The translations under genes were made by a program, and so were the position numbers. The notes beneath the pieces were generated by a model. That model was given only the letters and a program-made list of their open reading frames with translations, had not been told where the DNA came from and did not search any database. A DNA stretch of 41,516 bases from Roseomonas mucosa (GTDB taxonomy: Bacteria; Pseudomonadota; Alphaproteobacteria; Acetobacterales; Acetobacteraceae), in contig CAMDWG010000024.1 of assembly GCA_945878375.1 (NCBI GenBank), positions 1 to 41,516 of the forward strand, given 5' to 3'. Shown here in pieces: positions 9,820 to 18,521 of this stretch. How positions within the stretch are numbered: position 1 is the first letter of the stretch; each line of letters starts with the position of its first letter.

Positions 9820-10575
9820 GTGCTCGAACTGCGGGGTCTCACTCGCCGCTTCGGGGAAGCCACCGCCGTGGACCGCGTGTCCGTGGCGGTGGCGGATGGC
9901 GAGATGGTCGCGGTGCTGGGGCGTTCCGGCGCCGGTAAATCCACGCTGCTGAACATGATCAATCGCCTGATCGACCCGAGCGAGGGCGAGATCCTCTACC
10001 ACGGGCGGGATATCGCGCGTCTGCGCGGGGCCGAACTGCTCGCCTGGCGTCGGCAGAGCGCGATGATCTTCCAGCGCTTCAATCTCGTCGGCCGCTTGTC
10101 GGTCCTGACGAATGTGCTGACCGGACGGCTGAACCACGCGCCACGGCTGCCCAAGCTCTTCGGTGTCTTCTCCGACCACGAGCGCGACATCGCCATCGAT
10201 GCGCTCGCAGGCCTTGACATGGATGGGCATGCGCTGAAGCGGGCGGACCAGCTTTCCGGCGGTCAGCAGCAGCGCGTCGCGATCGCCCGCGCCCTGGTGC
10301 AGGAACCGCGGCTGATCCTGGCGGATGAGCCGGTGGCCAGCCTCGATCCCGTGAACTCCCAGGCGGTCATGGAAGCGCTTCGCCGCATCAACCGTGAACG
10401 TGGCATCACCGTGCTGTGCAACCTGCATTCGGTGCCGCTTGCCCGTTCCTGGTGCGATCGCGCCATTGCGCTGTCCGCCGGCCGGGTGGTCTATGACGGC
10501 CCGGTCGATGGGCTCGACGAGGCGACCCTGCTCGGCATTTACGGCAGCGCCGCAGCCTTGACCGAGGCACATTGA
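9820..10575 (+). CDS. phnC: PhnC-type ABC transporter ATP-binding protein (system 1)
   Basis: ATPase of 251 residues if it starts at the GTG at 9820, 4 nt after the phnD stop. An upstream ATG at 9760 in the same frame would overlap phnD by 56 nt and add 20 residues with no family similarity. Walker A GRSGAGKS (residues 34-41), the Q-loop in [19 protein letters not shown], signature [15 protein letters not shown], and Walker [13 protein letters not shown] are all intact. The DEPVASLDP wording and the insert with [11 protein letters not shown] are typical of PhnC. It powers the two PhnE-like permeases that follow. Confidence 0.87.
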   Translation: MLELRGLTRRFGEATAVDRVSVAVADGEMVAVLGRSGAGKSTLLNMINRLIDPSEGEILYHGRDIARLRGAELLAWRRQSAMIFQRFNLVGRLSVLTNVLTGRLNHAPRLPKLFGVFSDHERDIAIDALAGLDMDGHALKRADQLSGGQQQRVAIARALVQEPRLILADEPVASLDPVNSQAVMEALRRINRERGITVLCNLHSVPLARSWCDRAIALSAGRVVYDGPVDGLDEATLLGIYGSAAALTEAH

Positions 10576-10577
10576 GC

Positions 10578-11480
10578 GTGGTCGACGGCAGCCTGGCAGC
10601 CGGCCCCATACCCGACCCTGCGCCACGCGCTCGTTTCGCAAAGGCCTGGGCCGCGCATCGGCGCGCGCGCCGCCTGCAATGGCTCACGGGCGCTGCGCTG
10701 CTGGCGCTGCTCATCGCGGTATCGGCTTGGCTCGGCGAAGTGAATCTCGCGCTGCTGTGGGAGAGGCTGCCGCGCTTCGGTTCCTACTTCGGCCGCATGG
10801 TGCCGGAACTGGCCTGGGCGACGCTGTGGGACGACCTTGCCTACTGGTACTGGAATGGCTGGCAATGGCTGGCCGCGCTCTGGCAGACGGTGCTGATCGC
10901 GATCTATGCGACGCTCTTCGGCGCGACCCTCGCCTATGTCTTCTCCTTCCTCGCAGCCCGCAACCTGACGCCGGCGCCCTGGGTCGGGGTTGCCGCGCGC
11001 CGCACGCTGGAACTGGCGCGCACGATCCCGGAACTCGTCTTCGCCGTGCTGTTCGTCTTCGCCTTCGGCATCGGCCCGCTCGCCGGCGTGCTGGCGATCG
11101 GGCTGCATTCCTTCGGTGCGCTCGGGAAGCTGTTCGGCGACGTGGCCGAGAACGCGGATCCGGAGCCGCTGCGCGGCGTGCGCGCCACCGGCGCGAACTG
11201 GGCGCAGACCATGGTCTATGGCGCAACGCCGCAGCTGGCGCCTGACTACCTCTCCTATGGTCTCATGCGGCTCGAGATCAATGTCCGCGCCGCTTCGATC
11301 CTGGGCTTCGTGGGCGCGGGCGGCATCGGGCAGGAGCTCTACCGGGCCATCAAGAACTTCGATCACACCGACATATCGGCCATCGCGCTCATGCTGATCG
11401 CGGCTGTCATGCTGATCGACGCGCTCTGCGGCTGGCTCCGCGGCCTGCTCATCGGGCGCGACGGGTTGCGCGCGCTGTGA
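10578..11480 (+). CDS. phnE: PhnE-type ABC permease (system 1, first)
   Basis: An inner-membrane permease of about 300 residues. The GTG at 10578 is preferred; a TTG at 10572 overlaps the phnC stop and is possible. Several membrane segments follow a long N-terminal cytoplasmic/periplasmic part. The coupling-helix (EAA) region is EPLRGVRATGANWAQTMVYG, and the family hallmark LGFVGAGGIGQELY follows it. TIPELVFAVLFVFAFGIGPLAG is also characteristic of PhnE. It overlaps the next permease by 4 nt, so the two are translated together. Confidence 0.87.
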   Translation: MVDGSLAAGPIPDPAPRARFAKAWAAHRRARRLQWLTGAALLALLIAVSAWLGEVNLALLWERLPRFGSYFGRMVPELAWATLWDDLAYWYWNGWQWLAALWQTVLIAIYATLFGATLAYVFSFLAARNLTPAPWVGVAARRTLELARTIPELVFAVLFVFAFGIGPLAGVLAIGLHSFGALGKLFGDVAENADPEPLRGVRATGANWAQTMVYGATPQLAPDYLSYGLMRLEINVRAASILGFVGAGGIGQELYRAIKNFDHTDISAIALMLIAAVMLIDALCGWLRGLLIGRDGLRAL

Positions 11481-12313
11481 GCGGCCCAGCTCCCACAGGC
11501 TGGCGGCACCGCCGGCCGGACCTCTATCCGCCGCGCGGCCTAGCGTTGTGGCGGCGCGCGGTGGCGGCCATGATCGGCTTTGGGCTGTTCCTATGGGGCC
11601 TGCATGCGCTGGAGGTGACGCCAGGTCGGCTGATCGACGGCATCGGGCAGCTCGGCCGGGTATTCATGCTGATGATGCCGCCCGCGATCACCGAACATGT
11701 CTGGGACTATGTACGCGCCATCGGCGAGACGCTGGCCATGGCCTTCCTCGGCACCCTGGTCGCCTCCCTGCTGGCGGTACCGCTCGCGCTGATGGGCGCC
11801 CGAAACATCATGCCGGTCGGGCCGGTACGGCTGCTCGTGCGGCGGTCGAGCGATGTGGTGCGCGGCATCGACAGTCTCGTCTGGGCGATCTTCTTCGTCA
11901 GCGTGGTCGGCCTCGGGCCCTTCGCGGGCATCCTCGCGATCGCGATCAATGACACGGGCGTGCTGACCAAGCTTTATGCGGAAGCCATCGAGAACACCGA
12001 CCGCGAGCAGGTGAAGGGCGTACGCGCCACCGGGGCGGGCCGGACGCAGACGATCGGGTTCGGCATCCTCCCGCAGGTCATGCCCGTGCTGCTTGGCAAC
12101 AGCCTCTACTTCCTCGAATCCAATGTCCGTTCGGCGACGATCCTCGGCGTGGTGGGGGCGGGCGGAATCGGCTTCTTCCTGATGGATCGCATGATGATCA
12201 ATGCGTGGCGGGAGGTGGCGCTGATCGTCATCATGGTGCTGATCACCGTTGCCTGCATCGACGCGCTGTCGCGGATTCTACGCAGCCGGCTGATCGGGCC
12301 TGTGACTCGATGA
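11477..12313 (+). CDS. phnE: PhnE-type ABC permease (system 1, second)
   Basis: A 278-residue permease, starting at a GTG inside the stop region of the previous permease (GTGA overlap). The coupling-helix segment is REQVKGVRATGAGRTQTIGFG and the hallmark is LGVVGAGGIGFFL. DSLVWAIFFVSVVGLGPFAG matches the PhnE family. Two different PhnE proteins after one PhnC are common in phnDCEE operons and suggest a heterodimeric membrane channel. Last gene of system 1; 175 nt of non-coding sequence follow before the metallophosphoesterase. Confidence 0.87.
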   Translation: MSGPAPTGWRHRRPDLYPPRGLALWRRAVAAMIGFGLFLWGLHALEVTPGRLIDGIGQLGRVFMLMMPPAITEHVWDYVRAIGETLAMAFLGTLVASLLAVPLALMGARNIMPVGPVRLLVRRSSDVVRGIDSLVWAIFFVSVVGLGPFAGILAIAINDTGVLTKLYAEAIENTDREQVKGVRATGAGRTQTIGFGILPQVMPVLLGNSLYFLESNVRSATILGVVGAGGIGFFLMDRMMINAWREVALIVIMVLITVACIDALSRILRSRLIGPVTR

Positions 12314-12488
12314 AGACCTGAACGAACCGGTACCGATGCGGCTTCTTCAAACATTCATGCGCATGCCATTCCGCTGAAGCGTGGCGGCATTCTACAGCAG
12401 CCTCCACACCGGGGCGGCCGACGAACCCGGACATCACGCTCCATCCGCTGCATCCGGCGCATGAGGGTTGAGGGAATCGAGGCTTGGC

Positions 12489-13322
12489 ATGACGCTCCGG
12501 GTCGTTCAGATCAGCGACACCCATCTGTCCGGTCGGAAGCCGCTGTTCCAGGCCAATTTCGACACCCTGTGCGCCTGGCTCCACGCCGACCCGCCGGAGC
12601 TGATCATCTGCAGCGGCGACCTGTCGCTGGATGGTGCGGACCGGGAGGAAGACCTCCGCTTCGCCGCGGAACAGCTCGCCCGCCTGCCCGCACGCTGCCT
12701 CGTCATTCCTGGCAACCACGATGTCGGGGACTTCGCGGAGCTGGAGACCTCTCAGGTGACCAACGCCGAGAGGCTGGCGCGCTGGCATGCGGTCCTTGGT
12801 CCGGACCATTTTGTGCAGGACGTGCCGGGGTGGCGCTTGATCGGGCTCAATACGCAAAGCCTGGGCAGCGGGCTGGCGGAGGAGGCCGCGCAGGCGGAGG
12901 CGTTGACCGGCGCCGTGGCCAGCGCCGAGGGGCGGGCCCTTGCCCTGTTCCTGCACAAGCCCCTTTGCCAGCACCGCCTCGATGAAGCCGATCTGAACTA
13001 CTGGTCCGTCCTGCAGCCCGCCCGCGATGCCTTGCTGGGCGCCTTCGGGTCCACGGCGCCGCGCTTCGTCGCCTCTGGCCATATCCACCAATGGCGCGAC
13101 CATGCGCCGTCCGGGCTGCGCCAGATCTGGGCGCCCGCCATATCCTTCATCGTGGGGGAGGAACAGCAGCCGAGCCTCGGCAGCAAGCTGCTCGGCGCGG
13201 TGGAGCATCTGCTTCATCCGGATGGCACCCATGCCAGCCGGCTGCTGACGCTGGATGGGCTCGCGCTCCACGACATCACGAAAATCCCCGGCCTCTACAG
13301 CCTGCCCGAGGCCGAGGGCTGA
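12489..13322 (+). CDS. Class III metallophosphoesterase (cyclic-nucleotide/glycerophosphodiester type)
   Basis: A 277-residue cytoplasmic phosphodiesterase of the calcineurin-like superfamily, nearest in layout to CpdA (Icc)/GpdQ. All five metal-binding blocks are seen: Asp10-x-His12 in QISDTHL, Asp44 in CSGDLSLDG, Asn76-His77 in PGNHD, His156 in LFLHKP, and His198/His200 in SGHIHQW. The ATG at 12489 is chosen; a TTG at 12468 would add seven unlikely residues. It is followed after 25 nt by the binding protein of an importer, so I infer it cleaves what that importer brings in, such as a phosphodiester or phosphonate ester. A cAMP phosphodiesterase role is the main alternative. Confidence 0.85.
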   Translation: MTLRVVQISDTHLSGRKPLFQANFDTLCAWLHADPPELIICSGDLSLDGADREEDLRFAAEQLARLPARCLVIPGNHDVGDFAELETSQVTNAERLARWHAVLGPDHFVQDVPGWRLIGLNTQSLGSGLAEEAAQAEALTGAVASAEGRALALFLHKPLCQHRLDEADLNYWSVLQPARDALLGAFGSTAPRFVASGHIHQWRDHAPSGLRQIWAPAISFIVGEEQQPSLGSKLLGAVEHLLHPDGTHASRLLTLDGLALHDITKIPGLYSLPEAEG

Positions 13323-13347
13323 TTCGAAACCGCACGGAGATACGCGC

Positions 13348-14355
13348 ATGAACCGTCGCCAACTGATGCTGTCCGGCCTCGCCGCCGGCCTTGCTGCCAG
13401 CCCCGCCGCCGCGCAGGCCGCGCGCGCCACCTGCTACAACTGCCCGCCGGAATGGGCGGATTGGGGCGGAATGCTCCGGCTGCTGCAGAGCCGGATCAGC
13501 CTGACCGTGCCGCCCGACAACAAGAATTCCGGCCAGGCCCTGGCCGCCCTCATTGCCGAACGCGCGCGCCCCGTGGCGGATGTCGTCTACCTGGGCGGCC
13601 AGGTGGGCCCGCAGGCCCGCCAGGCCGGGGTGCTCGCGCCCTACAAGCCGGCCCGGTTCGACCGGATCCCGGCGGGGCTGAAGGATGAGGAAGGCTACTG
13701 GTTCACCATCCACTCCGGCACGCTCGGCCTGTTCGTGAACACCCGCGCGCTCGGCAACCGGCCGGTGCCGCAGAGCTGGAACGACCTGCTGAACCCCGCC
13801 TATCGCGGGATGGTCGGCTATCTCGATCCGACCTCGGCGGCGGTTGGCCAGGTGGGCGTGGTCGCTGTCAACTTGGCGCTCGGCGGGACTTATGAGAATT
13901 TCGACCCGGCCATGGCGTTCTTCCGGCGCCTGCAGGCCAACCAGCCCATCGTGCCGAAGCAGACCGCCTATGCGCGCGTCCTGTCGGGCGAAATCCCCAT
14001 CCTGCTCGACTACGATTTCAACGCCTATCGCGCGCAGTACAGCGACGGCGCGCCGACCCGCTTCGTGATCCCGGCGGAAGGCACGCAGACGCTTCCCTAT
14101 GTCATGGGCCTCGTCGCCAACGGGCCCAACCCGGATAATGGCCGCCGCATGCTGGACTTCCTGCTGTCCGACGAAGGCCAGCGGCATTGGGCCGGCGCCT
14201 TCCTCCGCCCGGTCTTCCCGGAGCTGATGCCCGAAGCCGCCCAGGCGCGCTTCCTGCCGGCGGCGGATTATGCCCGCGCCGCGCCGCTCGATGTCCGCCG
14301 GCTGGCTGGCGCGGTGCGCGCGCTGTCCGACCGCTACCAGCGCGAGGTCGGCTGA
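13348..14355 (+). CDS. ABC substrate-binding protein, iron/2-aminoethylphosphonate type
   Basis: A 335-residue periplasmic protein with a signal peptide (MNRRQLMLSGLAAGLAASPAAAQA) and GGAG 8 nt before the ATG. It belongs to the large group of SBPs holding ferric-ion, spermidine, thiamine and 2-aminoethylphosphonate binders. Visible landmarks are ADVVYLGG, the GLFVNTRALG / PQSWNDLLNPAYRGMVGYLDP block, and SGEIPILLDYDFNAYR. It has no obvious Tyr pair of a ferric-binding protein, and its operon begins with a phosphodiesterase. An organophosphate or aminophosphonate ligand is therefore my preferred inference over iron. The stop overlaps the next start (TGATG). Confidence 0.78.
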   Translation: MNRRQLMLSGLAAGLAASPAAAQAARATCYNCPPEWADWGGMLRLLQSRISLTVPPDNKNSGQALAALIAERARPVADVVYLGGQVGPQARQAGVLAPYKPARFDRIPAGLKDEEGYWFTIHSGTLGLFVNTRALGNRPVPQSWNDLLNPAYRGMVGYLDPTSAAVGQVGVVAVNLALGGTYENFDPAMAFFRRLQANQPIVPKQTAYARVLSGEIPILLDYDFNAYRAQYSDGAPTRFVIPAEGTQTLPYVMGLVANGPNPDNGRRMLDFLLSDEGQRHWAGAFLRPVFPELMPEAAQARFLPAADYARAAPLDVRRLAGAVRALSDRYQREVG

Positions 14356-15146
14356 TGACGGACCGCCTGCGCGCGGCGCTGCTGATCGCGCCCGCGCTGG
14401 CGGTCTTCCTGGCCTTCTTCCTGGTGCCGCTCGGCCAGCTTGCGGTGGCCGGCGGCGCTGGCGGCTATGCCGCGATCCTGGCCGAGCCCCGCTACCTGCG
14501 CAGCCTCGGCTCCACCCTGCTGGTCGCGGCGGCGACAACCGCGATCACGCTCGTCGTTGCGACCGCCGTCGGGCTGTTCCTGGCGCGGGCGCGGTTTCGC
14601 GGGCGGGCGACGCTGCTGGCCCTGCTGACCCTGCCGCTGGCCTTCCCCGGCGTCGTCGTCGGCTATCTCGTCATCATGCTGGCGGGGCGGCAAGGGCTGG
14701 TGGCAGAGGTCTCGATGGCCCTGGGGGGCGAGCGCATCGTCTTCGCCTATTCGCTGGCCGGGCTGCTGCTGGGCTATGTGTATTTCTCGATCCCGCGCAC
14801 GCTGCTGACGGTCATGGCCGCGGCCGAGAAGCTCGACCCCCGGCTGGAGGAGGCCGCGCGTTCGCTCGGCGCATCATCCTTCGGCGTCCTGCGCGACGTC
14901 CTGCTGCCTGGGCTGGCGCCGGCGCTGACGGCGGCGGGCGCGATCTGCTTCGCCACGGCCACCGGCGCCTTCGGCACCGCCTTCGCGCTGGCCTCGCGCA
15001 TCGATGTGCTGCCGATGGTCATCTACACGGAGTTCACCCTGCAGGCGAACCTCGCCGTGGCGGCGGCGCTGTCCTTCATCCTGGGGCTGGCCACCTGGGC
15101 CGTGCTGGCCTTGGCGCGCGGCGCGAGCGGAGGTGCGGCGGCATGA
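14355..15146 (+). CDS. ABC permease, first subunit (with 13348 binding protein)
   Basis: A 263-residue inner-membrane permease with about six membrane helices, first at residues 7-30. The EAA coupling motif is EEAARSLGASSFGVLRDVLLPG. It is of the PotB/CysT type found in iron, spermidine and 2-aminoethylphosphonate importers. The ATG overlaps the stop of the binding protein by one base, and the gene ends overlapping the second permease by 4 nt. This is a tightly coupled SBP-permease-permease-ATPase operon with the upstream metallophosphoesterase. Confidence 0.85.
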   Translation: MTDRLRAALLIAPALAVFLAFFLVPLGQLAVAGGAGGYAAILAEPRYLRSLGSTLLVAAATTAITLVVATAVGLFLARARFRGRATLLALLTLPLAFPGVVVGYLVIMLAGRQGLVAEVSMALGGERIVFAYSLAGLLLGYVYFSIPRTLLTVMAAAEKLDPRLEEAARSLGASSFGVLRDVLLPGLAPALTAAGAICFATATGAFGTAFALASRIDVLPMVIYTEFTLQANLAVAAALSFILGLATWAVLALARGASGGAAA

Positions 15147-15940
15147 GGCGCGGCCTCGGCTTCTGGACCGGGCTTGGATTTACCTTGCTCATCTCGGCCT
15201 TCCTCATCCTGCCGGTCCTCGCTTCGGTGGTGGCGGGCGTGACAGCCAACCAGTTCGTCGGCCTGTCGAGCGGGCTGACCACCCGTTGGGTGCTGGAGGT
15301 CTGGGCGAATTACGGCGGCACGGTCCTGCTGTCGCTGCAGATCGCACTGGCGACCCTGGCGGCGAGCCTGCTGCTCGGCATCCCTGCCGCCTATGTGCTG
15401 GCGCGGCATGCAGGCGTCACCGCGCGCCTTGTGGAGGAAGCGCTGGTGATGCCGGTCGCCGTGCCGGGGCTTGCGACGGCGCTCGGGCTGATCCTGGCCT
15501 ATGGCGCGGCGGGCGACCTGCGGTCGTCCTGGCTGTTCATCCTGGTCGGCCACATCGTCTTCTGCCTGCCCTTCATGGTGCGCGCCGTGCTGGCCGTGCT
15601 GCTGGCGCTCGATCTCAAGGCGCTGGAGGATGCGGCGCGGGCCTGCGGCGCAAGCTGGACGCAGCGTTTCCTGGGCGTGGTCCTGCCGAATATCCGCGGC
15701 GGCGTGCTGGCCGGCAGCCTGATGGTCGTCACCCTCTCGCTCGGCGAATTCAACATGACCCTGCTGCTGCACACGCCCTTCACCCGAACCCTTCCGGTGG
15801 GCCTCGCCGATGCCTACACGGCGCTGCGTATCGAGATGGCATCGGCCTACACCCTTATTTTCTTCGTGCTGATCGTGCCGTTGCTGAGCCTGATGCAATG
15901 GGCGGCGAGCCGCGCGGAGCGCCTCGGGACCCTGCGATGA
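15143..15940 (+). CDS. ABC permease, second subunit (with 13348 binding protein)
   Basis: A 265-residue permease of the PotC type with about six membrane segments; the first is near residues 8-35. The EAA motif reads EDAARACGASWTQRFLGVVLPN. The conserved GEFNMTLLLHTPFTRTLPVGL region near the C-terminus is typical of the iron/AEP importer permeases. It overlaps both neighbours by 4 nt (ATGA junctions), consistent with translational coupling in a single mRNA. Confidence 0.85.
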   Translation: MRRGLGFWTGLGFTLLISAFLILPVLASVVAGVTANQFVGLSSGLTTRWVLEVWANYGGTVLLSLQIALATLAASLLLGIPAAYVLARHAGVTARLVEEALVMPVAVPGLATALGLILAYGAAGDLRSSWLFILVGHIVFCLPFMVRAVLAVLLALDLKALEDAARACGASWTQRFLGVVLPNIRGGVLAGSLMVVTLSLGEFNMTLLLHTPFTRTLPVGLADAYTALRIEMASAYTLIFFVLIVPLLSLMQWAASRAERLGTLR

Positions 15941-16938
15941 GCGTTGCGATCACCCTGCGCGGCTGCGGCAAGACCTGGCCGGGCGGAACCAAGGCGGTCT
16001 GGCCGCTCGACCTCGAGATCGCGGCGGGGGAGACGCTGGTGCTGCTCGGCCCCTCGGGCTGCGGCAAGACGACGCTGCTGCGGCTGATCGCGGGGCTGGA
16101 GGCGCCGGATGCCGGCGGCCAGGTGCTGTTCGATGGCGAGGACGTGACCCGCCTCCCGATCGAGCGGCGCAATGTCGGCATGGTCTTCCAGTCCTACGCG
16201 CTGTTCCCGAACATGGATGTGGCGGGGAACATCGCCTACGGGCTGCGCGTGCGCGGTGTGCCCCGGCCCGCCCTGCGCCAGCGTGTCGATGAGATGCTGG
16301 AGTTGATGCGCCTGACCGAGCTTCGCGGCCGACGCATCGAGGCCCTATCCGGGGGACAGCGGCAGAGGGTTGCCTTGGCCCGCGCCATCGCGCCCCGTCC
16401 AAGGGTGCTGCTGCTGGACGAACCGCTCTCGGCGCTGGATGCGCGCCTGCGCGACCAGCTGCGGCAGGAGATCGACAGCCTGCTGCGCAAGCTCGGCATC
16501 ACCGCGGTCTATGTCACCCACGATCAGGCCGAGGCGATGGCGCTTGGCGACCGGATCTGCGCCATGGATGGTGGCCTGATCGCGCAGATCGGCTCGGCGC
16601 GGGATCTGTACCACCGCCCGGCCAGCGATTTCGTCGCCGGCTTCGTCGGCGATACGAACAGGCTCTCGACCCGCGCCGGCGTGCTGCTGGTCAGGCCGGA
16701 AGACCTCGTGCTGCGGCCTTGCCCCGATGGCCCCTTCACCGTCCTCCGCGCCACCTTTCTCGGACCGGTCGTCCGGCTGCTCATCCGGCATGGGGCCGGG
16801 CAGGAGCTTCGCGCCGATGTGCCGGATCACGAGGCACCGGCGCCCGGCGCACGCCTTGCGCTGGGCCTTCGCAAGCCCGGCGCGGCGGAGGTGACGCCGC
16901 TCGATGCGGCCGGCGCGGAGTTCCTGCCGGGTCCCTGA
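15937..16938 (+). CDS. ABC transporter ATP-binding protein, PotA/FbpC type with TOBE domain
   Basis: A 333-residue ATPase driving the importer of 13348-15940. Walker A GPSGCGKTT (about 38-46), Q-loop MVFQSYALFPNMDVAGNIAYGL, signature [15 protein letters not shown], Walker B VLLLDEPLSALD and switch VTHDQAEAM are intact. A C-terminal extension of about 90 residues with LLVRPEDLVL is the TOBE-type regulatory domain of this subfamily. Ends 8 nt from the stop of the convergent phnC-type gene at 16947. Confidence 0.88.
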   Translation: MSVAITLRGCGKTWPGGTKAVWPLDLEIAAGETLVLLGPSGCGKTTLLRLIAGLEAPDAGGQVLFDGEDVTRLPIERRNVGMVFQSYALFPNMDVAGNIAYGLRVRGVPRPALRQRVDEMLELMRLTELRGRRIEALSGGQRQRVALARAIAPRPRVLLLDEPLSALDARLRDQLRQEIDSLLRKLGITAVYVTHDQAEAMALGDRICAMDGGLIAQIGSARDLYHRPASDFVAGFVGDTNRLSTRAGVLLVRPEDLVLRPCPDGPFTVLRATFLGPVVRLLIRHGAGQELRADVPDHEAPAPGARLALGLRKPGAAEVTPLDAAGAEFLPGP

Positions 16939-16946
16939 GCCGCCCG

Positions 16947-17705
16947 TTACGCGATAAGCCGTTCTTCCTCGGTCACGCCGTAGAGGGCACGAAAGGCGGC
17001 CTCGTCGAAGTCGGCCGCACGGCTGTCGAGCATATGGCGACCACCACGCAGGGCGACCACCCGGTCCGTGAAGCGGCGCGCGAGATCGACCTGGTGGAGG
17101 GCGCAGACCACCGCGATCCCATCCTCCCGCGCGATGGTCCGCAAGGCCCCGAGGACGTTCTCCGCCGATCGCGGATCGAGGCTGGCCACCGGTTCATCCG
17201 CCAGGACGAGGCGCGCGCGCTGCGTCAGCACCCGCGCGATGGCCACGCGCTGCTGCTGCCCGCCCGAAAGCCTGTCCGCGCGCTGATAGGCCTTGTCGAG
17301 CAGCCCGACGCGGTCGAGCGCGGCCAGGGCGAGTTGCCGGTCGGCCTGGGTGAAGCGGCGAAGGGCAACACGCCATGTCGGCGCATAGCCCATCCGCCCC
17401 GCCAGTACATTGTCGATCGCGGTGACGCGGCCGATCAGGTTGAATTGCTGGAAGATCAGCCCGATGTCGCGCCGCGCCGCGCGAAGCGCGCCGCCTCGCA
17501 AGCCCGCCATGTCCTGCCCGAGCACCTCGATCCGCCCCGCATCGGGGACGACCAGCCGCGTGATGCAGCGGAACAGGGTGGACTTGCCCGCGCCCGACGG
17601 GCCGAGCAGCGCCACCACCTCTCCGGGTGCGACCGAAAGCGAGACATCCTCAAGCGCCGCGACGGCGCCGAAGCGCTTTCCGAGCGCTTCCACCATCAAT
17701 GCCAT
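16947..17705 (-). CDS. phnC: PhnC-type ABC transporter ATP-binding protein (system 2)
   Basis: A 252-residue ATPase. Walker A GPSGAGKS (35-42), signature [15 protein letters not shown], Walker [14 protein letters not shown] and the GRMGYAPTWR insert identify the PhnC subfamily. It starts at the ATG at 17705 that overlaps the permease stop by one base (ATGA arrangement). An alternative ATG lies three codons later. In this cluster the ATPase comes last (D-E-C), different from the D-C-E order of the two other clusters in the window, so it is not a simple recent duplication. Confidence 0.87.
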   Translation of the reverse strand: MALMVEALGKRFGAVAALEDVSLSVAPGEVVALLGPSGAGKSTLFRCITRLVVPDAGRIEVLGQDMAGLRGGALRAARRDIGLIFQQFNLIGRVTAIDNVLAGRMGYAPTWRVALRRFTQADRQLALAALDRVGLLDKAYQRADRLSGGQQQRVAIARVLTQRARLVLADEPVASLDPRSAENVLGALRTIAREDGIAVVCALHQVDLARRFTDRVVALRGGRHMLDSRAADFDEAAFRALYGVTEEERLIA

Positions 17706-18520
17706 CAGACCAGCTTCCGCCGGAGCCAGGCCGAGAATTGATCGATCGCCGTCACCATCACCAGCACGATCAGCGACAGGGTCAGCAGCTTCGGGAAATC
17801 CAACAGGTCGATAGCCGCCTTGATTTCGATGCCGATGCCCCCCGCGCCGACGATGCCGAGAATGGTGGATGTCCGCACATTCGCTTCCCACACATAGAGC
17901 GAGACGGAAGCGAGATTGGGCAGCACGGTCGGCAGCATGGCGTAGGTGGCGATCTTGGTGCCGTTGGCACCGGACAGGGCAGCCGCTTCCAGCGGCGCCG
18001 AGGGCACGGTTTCCATCGCTTCCGCATTCAGCTTGGCGATGACGCCGAGAGAATGGACCACCATGCCGAGAACGCCGGCGAAGGGACCAAGGCCCACAGC
18101 GGCGACGAAGAGCAGCGCGAAGACCACCGTGTCGATGCCGCGGCATGCATTCACGAACCAGCGGATCGGCAGCGACAGCAGCGGCAAGGGCGCGACGTTG
18201 CGCGCGAGCATCACCGAGAGCGGGAAGGCCAGCAGCGTGGCCACCGCCGTGCCGACCGTCGCGATCGCCACCGTTTCCAGGCCACGAAGGATGAAGATGT
18301 CGAGGTCGAGCAGTTGTGGCGGCCAAGCCCGCGCTGCCCAGGCAAACAGCCGGGGCAGCCCCTCGATCAGCGCGACGGGATCGACTTCCGCGAGGCGGAC
18401 GCACAGGGCGAAGAAGGCACCGCCCAGCAAAAGCCCCCCCGCGAGGCCGAGGCTGCGGGGGGACATGAGCGAGGCGCGCGGCTCGGCATAGCCGCCGCCC
18501 GGCAACCGAACCGGCTGCAC
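17705..18520 (-). CDS. phnE: PhnE-type ABC permease (system 2)
   Basis: A permease of about 271 residues. The GTG at 18520 (one base after the phnD stop) is chosen because the longer frame would overlap phnD by about 60 nt. Membrane segments begin near residue 22 (LGLAGGLLLGGAFFALCV). The coupling segment is APLEAAALSGANGTKIATYA and the family hallmark is LGIVGAGGIGIEIK. GIDTVVFALLFVAAVGLGPFAG is again PhnE-like. Only one permease gene is present here, implying a homodimeric channel. Confidence 0.86.
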   Translation of the reverse strand: MQPVRLPGGGYAEPRASLMSPRSLGLAGGLLLGGAFFALCVRLAEVDPVALIEGLPRLFAWAARAWPPQLLDLDIFILRGLETVAIATVGTAVATLLAFPLSVMLARNVAPLPLLSLPIRWFVNACRGIDTVVFALLFVAAVGLGPFAGVLGMVVHSLGVIAKLNAEAMETVPSAPLEAAALSGANGTKIATYAMLPTVLPNLASVSLYVWEANVRTSTILGIVGAGGIGIEIKAAIDLLDFPKLLTLSLIVLVMVTAIDQFSAWLRRKLV

Positions 18521-18521
18521 C

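Noticed and set aside
13348-14355. Ferric-ion-binding protein call
   Set aside because: The family includes iron binders, but the linked phosphodiesterase and lack of an obvious Tyr pair make that specificity doubtful. I kept the broader name.
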